DNA of 64,000 nt from Buddleja alternifolia (Eukaryota > Streptophyta > Magnoliopsida > Lamiales > Scrophulariaceae): positions 17,840,568-17,904,567 of the forward strand of contig CM033400.1 in assembly GCA_019426215.1 (NCBI GenBank). The letters are read 5' to 3'. Within the stretch, counting starts at the first letter, position 1, and the number at the start of each line of letters is the position of its first letter. Under the pieces are notes generated by a model. It searched no databases. It saw only the letters and a program-made list of their open reading frames with translations, and was not told the DNA's origin. A program made the position numbers and the translations under genes. Positions 12,401 to 22,849 of the stretch are shown piece by piece.

Positions 12401-13716
12401 CGCTAATGCCATTCATATTGGACTTCTACAACTCTTATACTTCAGGAGCTGATCTGTCGGAAGGAGTGCAACTTGCACTAAGCAATGAAGCGCGCAAAGA
12501 CGCTATATTCTTTACTCCGCAGACCAACCTGATAAGTCCAAGGCATATGATGGAAGCGATTGGCCCACTCTGGGTCATTGCTGTTGAAGACCCTTTTCCT
12601 TTCGTCAAAATTGTTGAAATAGAAGATTCTTCTACTCTGGATGCCACTCAAATTCCCGAGGCCTCTTTGCCAGATCTTTCTAGCGCCCCAGTAGTCGAGC
12701 CCCAGTCAGTGATTGCAGATCCATCCATGGATCAAGCGATAGATGAAGTTCATGCTGAAATTGCTGAAGAGCCTGAAGAGCCATTTATCAGAGATAAAAC
12801 CAAAGACAAGGCTGCAGTTTCTAGCTCTTACGGACTCATTTCGTCTCCTAAGTGCTCCTCCTCGAAATCAGATTCAGACTCGGACAGTGATCCAGACACT
12901 CGAGATTTCAGACAAGCAGTACGGAACTCACTTAACAACATTGAGGGTTCTTGCTCAAAGATTTTGGATACAGCTAATAGGCAAATCCAAATTATTTCTG
13001 ACACTTGAAGCCATGATATCTCAAACGCTGCTACAAAGAGCACAATCGCAGTCATGGACACTATATCACCGCTGATCACTTCGCTTTCTGAAGAACTCAA
13101 TCGGACGCTTGTGCAGAATGCTTCAGCTGATACTGAGCAACACACTGCTTTCGATCAAGCCCCTCAAAGTATCGCTGAACAAGCTACCCTTTTGGTTGAA
13201 GAAGTCAGGCTTATGCACCGAGATATCACTGACTTGAAGAAATACTTTGCTGATGTCAAGAAGGGGGAAGATAAAGAAAAGTCCAAGGCAATATCTAAAA
13301 CAGATAATAAACACTGGCGATCAATGTTTGAAGAAATAGTGAGCATAAAGAAGATGTTAACTAAAAAGAGAAAGCCAAGATATTATCTAGGACGGTACTT
13401 GCTTTCAGACTTGGACGTCGAATTTTGGGAGAGTATGGGATTTCATCCTTATGCCGGACCGTTTAGACGACCTATCAACTGGAAACCATCCAACGATAGA
13501 AGACAAGACATCTATTACGACTTAATTCATGAACTTGGTATTCCTCCAAGGGAATGGGTGGATAGGCTGAAGGAACTAAATGAAAGCGCTAGACAACGAA
13601 GGCATGACTATGATGAACTCCAACATACCACCATGATAGATGTTGATCGACTCCTTATGGACTTAGCAAATGAAATCTACCAAGGAGTAGAAAGCACAAA
13701 TCGACAGAAAAAATGA
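9432..13716 (+). pseudogene. Sirevirus envelope-like region, broken ORF
   Basis: Open blocks follow one another in the plus direction: 9432-9965 and 9969-10229 (same frame, split by TAA), a basic/acidic stretch to about 10440, 10928-11704, then 12406-13008 and 13054-13716 (same frame, split by TGA). The first block starts MAPKSSKSAIGKSSK and is Ser/Lys-rich. The middle is rich in Pro, Ala and acidic residues. The last block has heptad-like charged helices (LVEEVRLMHRDITDLKKYF) suggesting a coiled coil. The position between pol and the 3' LTR is that of the Sirevirus envelope-like gene, whose role is unproven. I see no signal peptide or clear membrane segment. A relative of the first part is at 51967-53513 on the minus strand. 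Confidence 0.72.
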
Positions 13717-13977
13717 ATGCTTTATATTTCTCTTATCTCTTTTATTTCTGTTATCGCTTTCAATTATCTTATATTCAGTATAAATCTTGTCTGCTTATCT
13801 TTCTATATAAAAGAATGATTTATCACTAAAACGACTTATTGAGGCTAATCTAACATTAGCTAACTTTACTAACTTTCCAAACGCTAACTTATATTTATTT
13901 GGGCTTTTCTTTGAACTCTTAATCTATAAAAGTGTTATAAGAGTTAAAGGTCTTGACATCATCAAAAAGGGGAAAAT
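13717..13977 (+). other. 3' untranslated segment and terminal polypurine tract of element A
   Basis: There is no gene here. The last bases before the LTR, AAAAAGGGGAAAAT (about 13964-13977), form the polypurine tract that would prime plus-strand DNA synthesis. Confidence 0.75.
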
Positions 13978-15470
13978 TGTTAGGAAATTTCATGTTAGAA
14001 GTTTTGATGATGTGATAGGATTTAATGCTAGACCCAAAAATATAATGTAAGTTTATGTTTCATAGATCAACTGTATAAGCGTTTGAAAGTATGTAATTTT
14101 GTTAGGCTTGTAATTTTTATCTTTGTAGATTTTAGACTAAGTATTAGATACCGAATCGCTAATAGAATTCTAGGTGAGTCTATTAGAGATGAAGTTGAAG
14201 ATCAACGTCTGAAGTCAAAAGAAGATGAAGATTTATCCTTAGCGTCTGTTAAACGTTAAAGGACTATTTCAGGATTCATGAATCAAGCGCTCAAAACACT
14301 CTAGCGATCAATATCAGATTCACCTTAAATAAATCCTCAAGTCATGAAGGACTTAAATGCAATCATTCAACGGACATTTATTTCCAACGGGAAATAAATT
14401 CAAATGCATTAAATGCCTGATAAGTGCATTAAATGTGATAAGCCAATATGACTTGTGGACAAGCCACCTTTTGACCAGACTGTCAAAATTTCAGAGTTTA
14501 TAGCTGCTCCTGTCCAATCGGAACCGGCAGGATTTCAGGAATGTCATAGAAAAGGTAAAATCATGCGCCGCGTGAAAGGCACGCTCTTACATGTGTCCAA
14601 TGGACGTAATCCCAAGAATTGCCTATAAATACCTAATTTCAGCAAACCCTAAAAAAAAAAAAAAGAGATATACGTACATGCACAAGAAAAATTTGCTGAG
14701 AAAAAGCTTAGAAACTCCATAGCCAAAATCTTTCAAGCTTTTACATACATTCCATACAGTCACAACTATCTCAAACATCTTCCAAAGAAGAAACCTAAAT
14801 TCTTACTGAGATATTCCAAGTTGTTTGGTCTTTCCAAAAACAAACAAACCCTTTGATAAAACCCTCTACCTTTCATCTATGTGAGAAAGTTGTTGAAACC
14901 CCTTACATGCAGTATTTATGAGTGAGAGAAGCTTGTAGAAGAAGATCTTCATTGGTGCTGAAATCTGTGTGATCAAGAAGCCCGAGATCATTTTCACTTA
15001 TTTACTACCTTGTAGAAGATTCTGTGTGATTCTTTGATAATCATCGTAGTAAATTCCCTCCAAGTGTAAAAAGAGAAGAAGGACGTAGCTGGGATTACAT
15101 CACCCAGTGAACCTTATATATCTTGTGTCATTTACTTTCATTGTTGTCTTGTTTTATATTATTTTATCTTTTCTGAAAAAAGACAAGCTAAATCTGCTAA
15201 GCGACTATTTAACGTAAACGAACGCTAAAGCTTTAAAATCATTTCCGTTGTGCTAACCCTGATTAAGTGATCTAAGCATTACCCTACTTTGGTAAATTGT
15301 CGAAATCACTAAGTCTAAGTTATCTTTACTATAGCATCTGACCCAAGCGCTTAGCTTCCTAAGCGTTCTAACCTTTAAAAGTGATACGAAATTTTTGAAG
15401 TAAAAAAAGACTTCAGGGTCAATTTAAACCCCCCCTTCTAGACCCTTTCGTATGCCACTTAGGACCACTA
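13978..15470 (+). repeat. Right-hand LTR of Sirevirus element A
   Basis: 1493 bp, the same length as the left LTR, beginning TGTTAGGAAATTTCATG. It ends CCACTTAGGACCACTA, so the terminal CA has become TA. Many scattered substitutions separate it from the left LTR, which suggests an old insertion. It is followed directly by a primer-binding site, as a 5' LTR would be. It may therefore be shared with a second, almost wholly deleted element downstream. Confidence 0.9.
14624..14631 (+). promoter_or_regulatory. TATA box of right-hand Sirevirus LTR
   Basis: TATAAATA in the same context as at 936-943. Confidence 0.6.
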
Positions 15471-15472
15471 AG

Positions 15473-15484
15473 TGGTATCAGAGC
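15473..15484 (+). other. Second primer-binding site, after the right-hand LTR
   Basis: TGGTATCAGAGC lies two bases after the LTR end. Only about 25 bases of Sirevirus leader follow before an inverted LTR end begins. A 3' LTR should instead be followed by a target duplication. Confidence 0.85.
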
Positions 15485-15515
15485 TGTAGAAGTAAAAAGG
15501 TGGCAAATCTTGGGC

Positions 15516-15814
15516 GGTCCTAAGTGGCATACGAAAGGGTCTAGAAGGGAGGGGGAGGGGTTGAATAGACCCTGAAGTCTTTTTCGACTTCAAAAATTTC
15601 GTATCACTTTTAAAGGTTAGAACGCTTAGGAAGCTGAGCACTTGGGTCAGACGCTACAGTAAAGATAACTTAGACTTAGTGATCTCGACAATTTACCAAT
15701 GTAGGGTAATGCTTAGATCACCTAATCAGGGTTAGCACAGCGAAAATGATTTTAAAACTTTAGCGTTCGTTTAGGTTAAATAGTCGCTTGACAAATTTAG
15801 CTTGTCTTTTTCAG
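15516..15814 (-). repeat. Inverted 3' end of a Sirevirus LTR
   Basis: The last 300 bases of a Sirevirus LTR in reverse orientation. They match the LTR segment from CTGAAAAAGAC (equivalent to 1483) to CTTAGGACC, but lack the terminal four bases. With the end of the preceding LTR it makes a head-to-head inverted repeat with arms of about 295 bp and a spacer of about 50 bp holding the primer site. The other side joins copia RT sequence at 15815 without a target duplication. Confidence 0.85.
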
Positions 15815-17118
15815 TCTCTGATATGAAGCCTTTAGGTTGTTCTATATATATATCCTCCTCTAGGAATCCATTAAGAAAAGCAGTCTTCACATCCATCTGC
15901 CATATTTCATAATCTAGATGTGCAGCAATTGCGAGTAGGATGTGTATAGACTTTATTATGGCCATAGGTGAAAAGGTCTAATTACAGTCAATTCATTCCT
16001 TTTGACTATACCCTTTCGCCACTAGTCTGACTTTATAGATTTCAACCTTGCCATCTAGACCGATCTTTCTCTTGTAAATCCATTTACACCCAATGGGTTT
16101 AATGTTCTCTGGTTGGTTTACAAGAGTCCAGACTTGGTTAGAATGCATCGAGTCTATCTCTGCCTGCATAGCCTCCCGCCAGCCATTTTGTAGATTCAAT
16201 ATCAATCATAGCTTTATCATAATCAGAGGGATCATCACCAAGGTTTTCTGCTGCTATAGAGAAAAGCCAATGCTTCTCTCGTATTAGGAGACCATACCTC
16301 TCAGGTTGGCGAGATGCTCTATAAGATCTTCGTAATGGTTGTTGTGTCACAGTGGGTTTAGTCGTGGCATCTTGTGTAGGTGTATCTTCAGGGGTTTCGC
16401 TTTGTTCATCAAGGATGATCTTCCTACCTGCACCGCCTTCTCGGATGAACTCTTTTTCGAGAAAGTGTGCTTGTAAAGCAACTATGACCCTATGATCATC
16501 TTGCAAGTAGAAGAGGTATCCCATAGAATCTTTGGGATATCCAAAAAAACGTCCTCTTAAGGACCTAGCTTTCAATTTTTCCACCTTTGTTTTCTTGATG
16601 TAGGCTGGACATCCCCAAATCCTAAAATAATTTAGGTTTGGTTTCCTATTCTTCCATATCTCATATGGAATCTTAGGAACGGATTTGGAAGTACATCTAT
16701 TCAAGATGTGGACAGTAGTGAGTAAGGCATGACCCCACAATGAGATGGGAAGGTCAGTGTAATTGATCATGGATCGTACCATATCTAATAAAGTTCGATT
16801 TCTTCTTTCAGCTACCCCATTTAATTGTGGAGTTGCAGGTGGTGTTAGCTATAATACTATATCATGTTCCTTTATGAAATTATTGAACTCATCACTCATA
16901 TATTCTCCTCCTCGATCAGATCTTAGAGCCTTTATATGATTGCCAGTTTGATTTTCAGCCATAGCCTTGAACTCCTTGAACCTTTCAAAGGACTCAGACT
17001 TATGTCTCATAAGATACACTAAGCCATATCTAGATAGGTTATCGGTGAATGTTATGAAGTAGTAATAGCTTCCTCGAGCCATTTCCTCGAAGGGCCCGCA
17101 TACATCAGTATTCCTCAC
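15815..17118 (-). pseudogene. pol: Copia integrase-RT pseudogene (right half of the split copia pol)
   Basis: Minus-strand reading from 17118 gives an integrase core (DVCGPFEEMARGSYYYF with the first Asp, then LRSDRGGEYMS with the second). NGVAERRN-like sequence, the integrase C-terminal region (WGCPAYIKKTKVEKLKARS) and the start of reverse transcriptase (VWTLVNQPENIKPIGCKW, YEIWQMDVKTAFLNGFL) follow. It ends GFIS at the Sirevirus border, and the protein continues at 289 leftward. Stops and frameshifts occur, for instance around 15975-16000 and 16140. The stretch 15990-17118 is nearly identical, in inverted orientation, to 35176-36286. Upstream of the integrase (17119-17160) recognisable copia sequence stops. 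Confidence 0.85.
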
Positions 17119-17160
17119 CTTTTCACATAATCCTAGAAAGTTAGTTCTAGACTCATTCTA

Positions 17161-17444
17161 TTGGCTAGTGCCGGAAATAGGATGATTGGAGATTCAAGGA
17201 GGTGTGGACTATTAGTAGAGGCGCGGCAATTGAAGTGCTTTACCTAGATATACAAAAAGGGGCAATTTTTGTGAAGCTTGCAGTGGGTTGATAAAGATCC
17301 AATCAAAACTAAAATTCACTGTTTGTAATTTTACGTTTTGCCTTTTTATTTCAGCGAATTAATCGAGCCGAATGAATCCGTGCAGGGTGTTTAAAATTTA
17401 TGCTTGCATTTAGTATAAAATTTTAATCTTTCGCTGAGTTAGTC
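17161..17444 (+). repeat. 5' LTR remnant of copia element B (continues at 19672-19701)
   Basis: This non-coding stretch becomes an LTR 3' end once the solo LTR is removed: it joins to ACGCCGGGGATCATCCAACCCAACA at 19677-19701, followed by the primer site. Its left edge, near 17119-17161 against the copia pseudogene, is unclear. The upstream part of the LTR is lost. Confidence 0.6.
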
Positions 17445-19671
17445 TGTTGGGTTGGGTAATTCCCGGGGTAGGTTTGCACAGCAGAATTTAAAAATTTATA
17501 CAACTACCCCGAAACAGGATTATGGCTGGTTTAATCGAACTAATAAAATGAAGAAAAACTAACTACGCGAAATACCTTTCGCGCTTTTTCCCTCGTACAA
17601 GTTTTTGATCTTTTCAACCCGAACAAATACTCCCTTGATCGAATCTACAGTGAAGCCGTCGGCCTCCTCCAAAATCCCGAGCTTTGATTTATTCCTTGTA
17701 TCTTCAAGCGATCCAATTGTCTTGCCTCTAAGATGTATCCACACCTCCGTATAGTTCCCAATAATTATATATATGGTGCTAGACTATATAATTATTTTAG
17801 ATCTAATCTAAGTTTAAATATATGAAGATAGGAATATATGTGAAAAGTCAATCTCAACACATGAGCAAAACCTTGTCTATAAATAATATGGGTGAGGGGC
17901 GAGTTTTCTTGGAGAAAATAAGAAGATAAAATTTATCTATTTTTCTTCTTAAGGGTGGACGAAAATTTCCCTAGAAATTAAGTGTGTGTGTGTGTTTTTC
18001 TTAACACACATATTTATAGAGATATTCCTAGGTTTAATATGACTAGAAGTCAAGATGAGATAAAATCTCCAAGATTTGACTTTCATCTACTCCTAATCAA
18101 ATTCAATTAAGAAGTTTCCTAAAAATAAGAAACTTAGCTTGCAAGCTAACTTGTTCCCTATTTTCTCTCCTAAAATATTTTCTTGATTCCAACTTGATCA
18201 AGACTTGAAGAGGAATTCAATCCTCCCCCAAACTCGTCCGCCTACACGCCCCCTCTATGCCTTAGAATCCAAAGTTTTTATCCAACTTGATTTAGTTTTT
18301 GACACCTTATTTAATTAAATAGTCCAACCATTTAATTAAATATTCCATAATAATTAAAGTCCAACCTTAATTATTATTACCCAATTATTTTTTTAATTCT
18401 ATTTAATTTTTGACTTCCTCTACTAATTAAATAAAACCTTTGGACTTTACTTAGTCCATTAATTAATTAATCCTACTTGATTTATTAAATAGTCTAATTA
18501 ATTGTTCTCCAGCCAATTAATTAATATTCCTTTTTGGGTAAGTACTAGACTTTCCTAATTTCACCTCAACTTCCAAAGTTGATTAATCATATCTTTTAAT
18601 CAGGAACCTCAGAAGTTATGTGTAACCCCTTAGGCTCGTTCATGTTCTAGTAGTAAGTACACTTTCTAAAAGTGTCTTGTACCTTTATATATTTAGAAAG
18701 TACTAGATTAAATCTTCCTTGATTTAATCCGACCATGTATCATTCACCATAATATCATGGTACTTACAAATCGAGGTTACTGTCTAGCAACGGGCCTCGA
18801 AGACCTAGACACAAACGATGTAAAGATACTTAACCTATCATAACCACGATCTTCGCATAAGTAAGATCCCTCTATCAAATTTCCCGGATTGGTATCTCGA
18901 GTAATGGCTTAGAAACTCTTACGACCCAATCATGATGTCTCCTTATTATATGATATCGATTCATGCAATCCAAACGAGTAAACCTCCGCCTCTTTGGATT
19001 GCCATACATAGTATTGATTCGTTAAGCAATACATAGAAAATGTCTGACTTGCTATATCAGTGATGGATCCCATCTTGGTCTCTCATGTACCTCGACACAT
19101 AATTATACTATACCCAAGATATCCCATATGACTACTCGTGATGGAATCATGAGATAAGTTTAAGTATAGTCTACTATGCTCAAAGTTGCAATGGAACCTC
19201 AGATCCAAAAGGATTACTCTTATGCCTATGTGATTATAGGAAATTCCATATTTGATAACCATTTTATGAATTTCCTAGCGGGGTTGTTCAGTTCACTCAT
19301 TATCCAAATGAGAACCCTCGTGTACATCTATGACTATGGAACGAGGCACATTCTCTAAGAACTATGTACCCAAGCAAGTCTTTTGAGTCTTTGTCAATAT
19401 CCCTTATCTTGACAGACCCACCTCGGACTTGGAACCTTTTAAGAATCACGACCTTAGAGACATATTCCATCATCATCATTCCCGATGTCCGATGATGTCA
19501 CATAGTCATGTATGATTTAAGGGACTTCTTTCTATAGCATATAATAACAGTTTAAGAACAAAGAATGCCTATAATAAAATTGACTTTATTCATAAAGAAA
19601 AGATTGTCTCATAGAGTTTATTATACAAAAAATGGTGTCCAAAATTGGCGCTCCGGGCATCTACTCTATCA
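17445..19671 (-). mobile_element. Solo copia LTR with TAGTC target duplication
   Basis: On the minus strand the LTR begins TGATAGAGTAGATGCCC at 19671 and ends GGGAATTACCCAACCCAACA at 17445, 2227 bp. TAGTC is present on both sides (17440-17444 and 19672-19676). It inserted into the 5' LTR of element B, of the same family, in the opposite orientation. No coding capacity is visible; the AT-rich middle (18280-18560) contains many TTAATTAA-type words. Confidence 0.9.
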
Positions 19672-19702
19672 TAGTCACGCCGGGGATCATCCAACCCAAC
19701 AG

Positions 19703-19715
19703 TGGTGTCAAAGCC
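19703..19715 (+). other. Primer-binding site of copia element B
   Basis: TGGTGTCAAAGCC sits one base after the LTR end CCAACCCAACA. It differs at two positions from the iMet complement TGGTATCAGAGCC, as expected for a decayed site. Confidence 0.75.
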
Positions 19716-21606
19716 TGGTTAGCTCGATTAATTTGTATTTATGTGATTTACGTGTTTTCGTTTATTTCGTTTATGTTAATGAAAATCGAAAAGCATATTA
19801 AATCAAGATATTAGTTGTTAATTGGGATTGAATTTGTTTTGATTGTAATCTTGATGAATTATGAATTAAAACAAAATTTGGTATCAAGACTTGGTTAAAA
19901 ATGGGAATCAGTTTTAGGTGGTAACTCGAGGTTTGAGACTGTTTTGCAAAGAGACATGCCGAAAGGCTTGCTCGCTGTGCAACTTGACCCAATGCACAGC
20001 GGGCTCGGACCGTCGGGTGACTGTCTGGTAGAGCCATTGTAGGGCCCGGAACGAAAGTGTCAGCGCGCTGAGACTTGGTACGGGATTCTGCAAGCTGTGT
20101 GTGCAGAACAAACACGATGCTGAGCAGTGTGCCACTATGCTCAGTAGCATGCTTGGCATTCTGGCCTAGGTGCCGATGGGTTGGGTAACTCGTGACCCGA
20201 CTCAACCGATTCTTGATTAAAAAATTATTTTTCTGGAATTAAATTAATTTTAGAAATTAAGGTTTTCTTAAAAATTAGATTTTTGAGAATAATAAAATTC
20301 TGTAAATTGGATTTGAAAGGATTTTATGCAATTAAGGTTTAAAATTTTTTATTTTAGAAATTTTTATTTTTGAAACCTTATAAGGGGAATCTTTGGAAAC
20401 TTGTTTTTTGAAAATTAGATATATTATTTTAGGTTGAGATTTATGATTTTGGAAATTATTTATTTCAAGCCTAAAAATAATATTTCAAAAAAATAATAAT
20501 CCAAATATCCCAATACGCATGATTTAAATTGAACGATGAATAGCTTAGATTTAAATATCGCGTTTATATGAGCTTGTCCTAATTTATGTGATATGGGATG
20601 AACTACGAGCCCAAGTATGGGTCGGTTTTGTTTGTATGTAATTTTTAGAGTTGTAAAAATAGCCAGTTTGGCTCCCTTTTATTTTATGTCAATAGATTAG
20701 TTTATAATTAGATTATAATTGTAATCGAAGATGAAGAATGAAGATGGAGGCCAAATTGAAGATCTGTATGTTGTGGAGATTCTATTGTAATACATTAGCT
20801 ATTTTCACGTTCCTAGAAGTCCGATCCACTTTGGCTCAGTGAGTTGCATAGGTTAGGGCTCGCGGTGGTTCATCCTTATTTACTCGCTTTGTGGATGTTT
20901 ATTTTATCTATCATGTTTTATGTTATGTGTTTGGAATGCATGCATAGGATATATAACTTCAACCAGATAAATGAAATCCGATGAGATCAATTACATGTAT
21001 AGTTCCCTCCGGAGAAAATATTAGGCTTATGGAGAATAAAAGATGGGATCTTTAATTCCTTGCCTTCTATCATAAGTAGATGACATGAGAAATGCCGCTA
21101 AGTATTGAATCTGGGCTCATAAAATTGGGATGGATCTAATATAAGGTAGGTTGTGCTCACTACTAAGCATAGAGATGCCCCGTGGGATTTGTTTGTCTAT
21201 TGCTCGCTTATAAAATTGGGGAGTAATTAGATCGATAAATTGACCATGGGATATTTGATGGATCGAGTCTAAAATTGATTAGCATATGGGCTTATAAAAT
21301 TGGGGCATATGTGAAAGATGAGGATAAATGATCTTGAGAACTATCCAACGAGGTAGGAGGCCCGGTAAGGCTACTAAGCTTGGACCAATCATATGGGCTC
21401 ATAAAATTGGGGTGTATGGTTGCAACCTAAGTGGATCTCAAGCCCACTAAAAGAGACGATGTCTCTTTCGAATTTCACCAAGAGGGTGGTGGGATTTGGA
21501 AAAATAGTGGGAGACTTGTACAATTAAAGACCAAACTGTATAAGGACCTTATTTAGGAAATGTGCTAATTTTCTGCCTAGCTTATTATTTTTGTAGATCA
21601 ATCATA
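19716..21606 (+). other. Long 5' leader of copia element B
   Basis: About 1.9 kb lies between primer site and gag with no convincing gene. A GC-richer block (about 19920-20210) shows chance open frames on the minus strand that I do not accept as genes. A degenerate repeat block occupies 21110-21412 and is listed separately. Confidence 0.65.
21110..21412 (+). repeat. Four spaced copies of GGGCTYATAAAATTGGG
   Basis: Near-identical 17-mers occur at about 21112, 21204, 21287 and 21394, spaced 83 to 107 bp apart in the leader of element B, each followed by different sequence. The spacers are not conserved, which argues against a simple tandem array. Confidence 0.7.
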
Positions 21607-22410
21607 ATGTCTAATCCAATCGAAAACCTTCTTGAAACAAACAATCTGACCAGTCCAAAATTTGAGGATTATCTTCGAAACTTGAATATCATCCTCCAAT
21701 CTGAAAAGGGAGATTACATGCTCTCGTACCCTATCCAAGTCGCACCTGACAACAAAGCATCTGATGATGAGAGGTTCGAGTATCAAACATGGAAAGAGAA
21801 TGACATGCAAGTGAGATATCTTATGCTGGCTTTCATGGGCATTGAGTTGTAGAGAGAAGAACATGAGACGATCGAATGTTGTGATAATTCTCCACCATTT
21901 ACAAGAACTCTATGGTACACGAACTAGGAGAGAACGGTATGTTGTTTCCAAAGAACTTTTCAAAGAGAAAATGACTAAAGGTTCTGATGTGAGTACCCAC
22001 ATGCTGAAAATGATTGGGTTGATTGAAAAATTGACTAATCTAGGAGTGGAACTTGACAATGAGATTTCTATGGATTTGGTCCTACAGTCACTACCTAGCT
22101 CTTAAGACCAATTCGTTGTCAACTTCAACGTGAACCAACTAGAACTAAGCTTCCTGAGTCGTTGAACATGTTGAAGACTGCTGAGAGCACAATTCGAAAG
22201 GACAAGCCGGTGATGCTTGTTAAGCCTTCATCTCGACCACTAGCATAGAAAGGTAACTCAAGTGCAAAAAAGAAGAAGTGTAACAACAAGTTGAAAGGCA
22301 AGGGAGGGGTGAAGAAAAGCAAGAAGGCCAAGTCTGATAATTACTTCAACTGTGGGAATCCTGGACACTGGCAAAGGAACTGCAAGGAGCTCTTAAAAGC
22401 TCAAGGTATG
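21607..22410 (+). pseudogene. gag: Copia gag of element B, broken
   Basis: The likely start is ATG 21607 (MSNPIENLLETNNLTSPKFE), typical of plant copia gag. The first frame stops at 21850-21852. The protein resumes in another frame (LQELYGTRTRRERYVVSKELF, then MLKMIGLIEKLTNLGVEL) to a stop at about 22105, and again in further frames. A zinc knuckle near 22336-22390 reads YFNCGNPGHWQRNC, where the first Cys is Tyr. Gag would package element RNA. Repeated frame changes and the lost Cys make this a pseudogene. Confidence 0.82.
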
Positions 22411-22849
22411 TTCTTTGTTGAAGTTAACTTCACTGTTGACAATGCTTCTTGGATACCTTTGCAATGATTTGCAGGTGATGACAAGAAGCAGGGAACTAAG
22501 TAGAGGAGAGATGACCATGAGGATGGGAAATGGATCAATGGTTGCTGCCAAAGCCATGGGGACTATCTACTTAGATCTAGGAGATAGAAAATTAGTTTTA
22601 AATTCTGTTTATTTTGTTCCTGAGATAATAAGAAATATCATTTCTATTATTTGTTTGGATCGAGATGGATATTTTCTTGAGATTCATAATAAAAGTTTAC
22701 TTTTGTTTTATGAATCTTCCCTTATCTTAGAATCGAAATTGCAAGACCGTCTTTATAATATTTTCCCCGTATTTCTAATCTCCATATTCAACAAAGTAAA
22801 AAACACAAATTAGATAATCAAATAGACGCACACATTTGGCATGCTAGAC
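22411..22849 (+). pseudogene. pol: Copia protease and pre-integrase fragment of element B, cut by hAT
   Basis: The segment encodes the copia protease region after the active site (MTRSRELSRGEMTMRMGNGS, then LNSVYFVPEIIRNIISI). The DTG/DSG catalytic motif itself is missing: SW is followed within a few codons by CNDLQV, suggesting a small deletion near 22450. It continues into the pre-integrase motif HIWHARL, where the hAT transposon inserted. The TGCTAGAC duplication lies in this motif. The integrase follows on the far side, from 26948. Confidence 0.78.

Larger units (their letters stand above)
290..15470 (+). mobile_element. Sirevirus-type Ty1/copia LTR retrotransposon (element A), degenerate
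   Basis: Two 1493-bp direct repeats (290-1782 and 13978-15470) flank an internal region in the order primer-binding site, gag, protease-integrase remnant, RT-RNase H, polypurine tracts, envelope-like region. An envelope-like region after pol, AGGGGGAA tracts just after the pol stop, and an iMet primer site TGGTATCAGAGC are known Sirevirus traits. The element lies inside an older minus-strand copia RT gene. It is interrupted by a solo LTR of a related Sirevirus (6893-8575). It cannot be autonomous: gag has a stop at codon 17, the integrase is partly deleted, and the envelope-like frame is broken many times. No target duplication can be assigned, because the right LTR is followed by a primer site and an inverted LTR piece instead of flanking DNA. 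Confidence 0.88.

Noticed and set aside
17559..17744. 61-codon minus-strand open frame as a small gene
   Set aside because: It lies in the U5 part of the solo LTR, with no motif or independent support.
17445..19701. A single copia LTR with long inverted ends on the plus strand
   Set aside because: The TAGTC duplication at 17440 and 19672, and the reverse match to the LTR start at 29599, show it is a minus-strand solo LTR inside another LTR.
19798..20205. Minus-strand open frames of 135 and 81 codons in a GC-richer block
   Set aside because: They overlap each other, carry no domain and lie in the non-coding leader of copia B. They are best explained by base composition.
21110..21412. Possible CRISPR-like array (regular repeats with unlike spacers)
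   Set aside because: Only four degenerate repeats with spacing from 83 to 107 bp, in a plant copia leader. No cas genes and no prokaryotic context.
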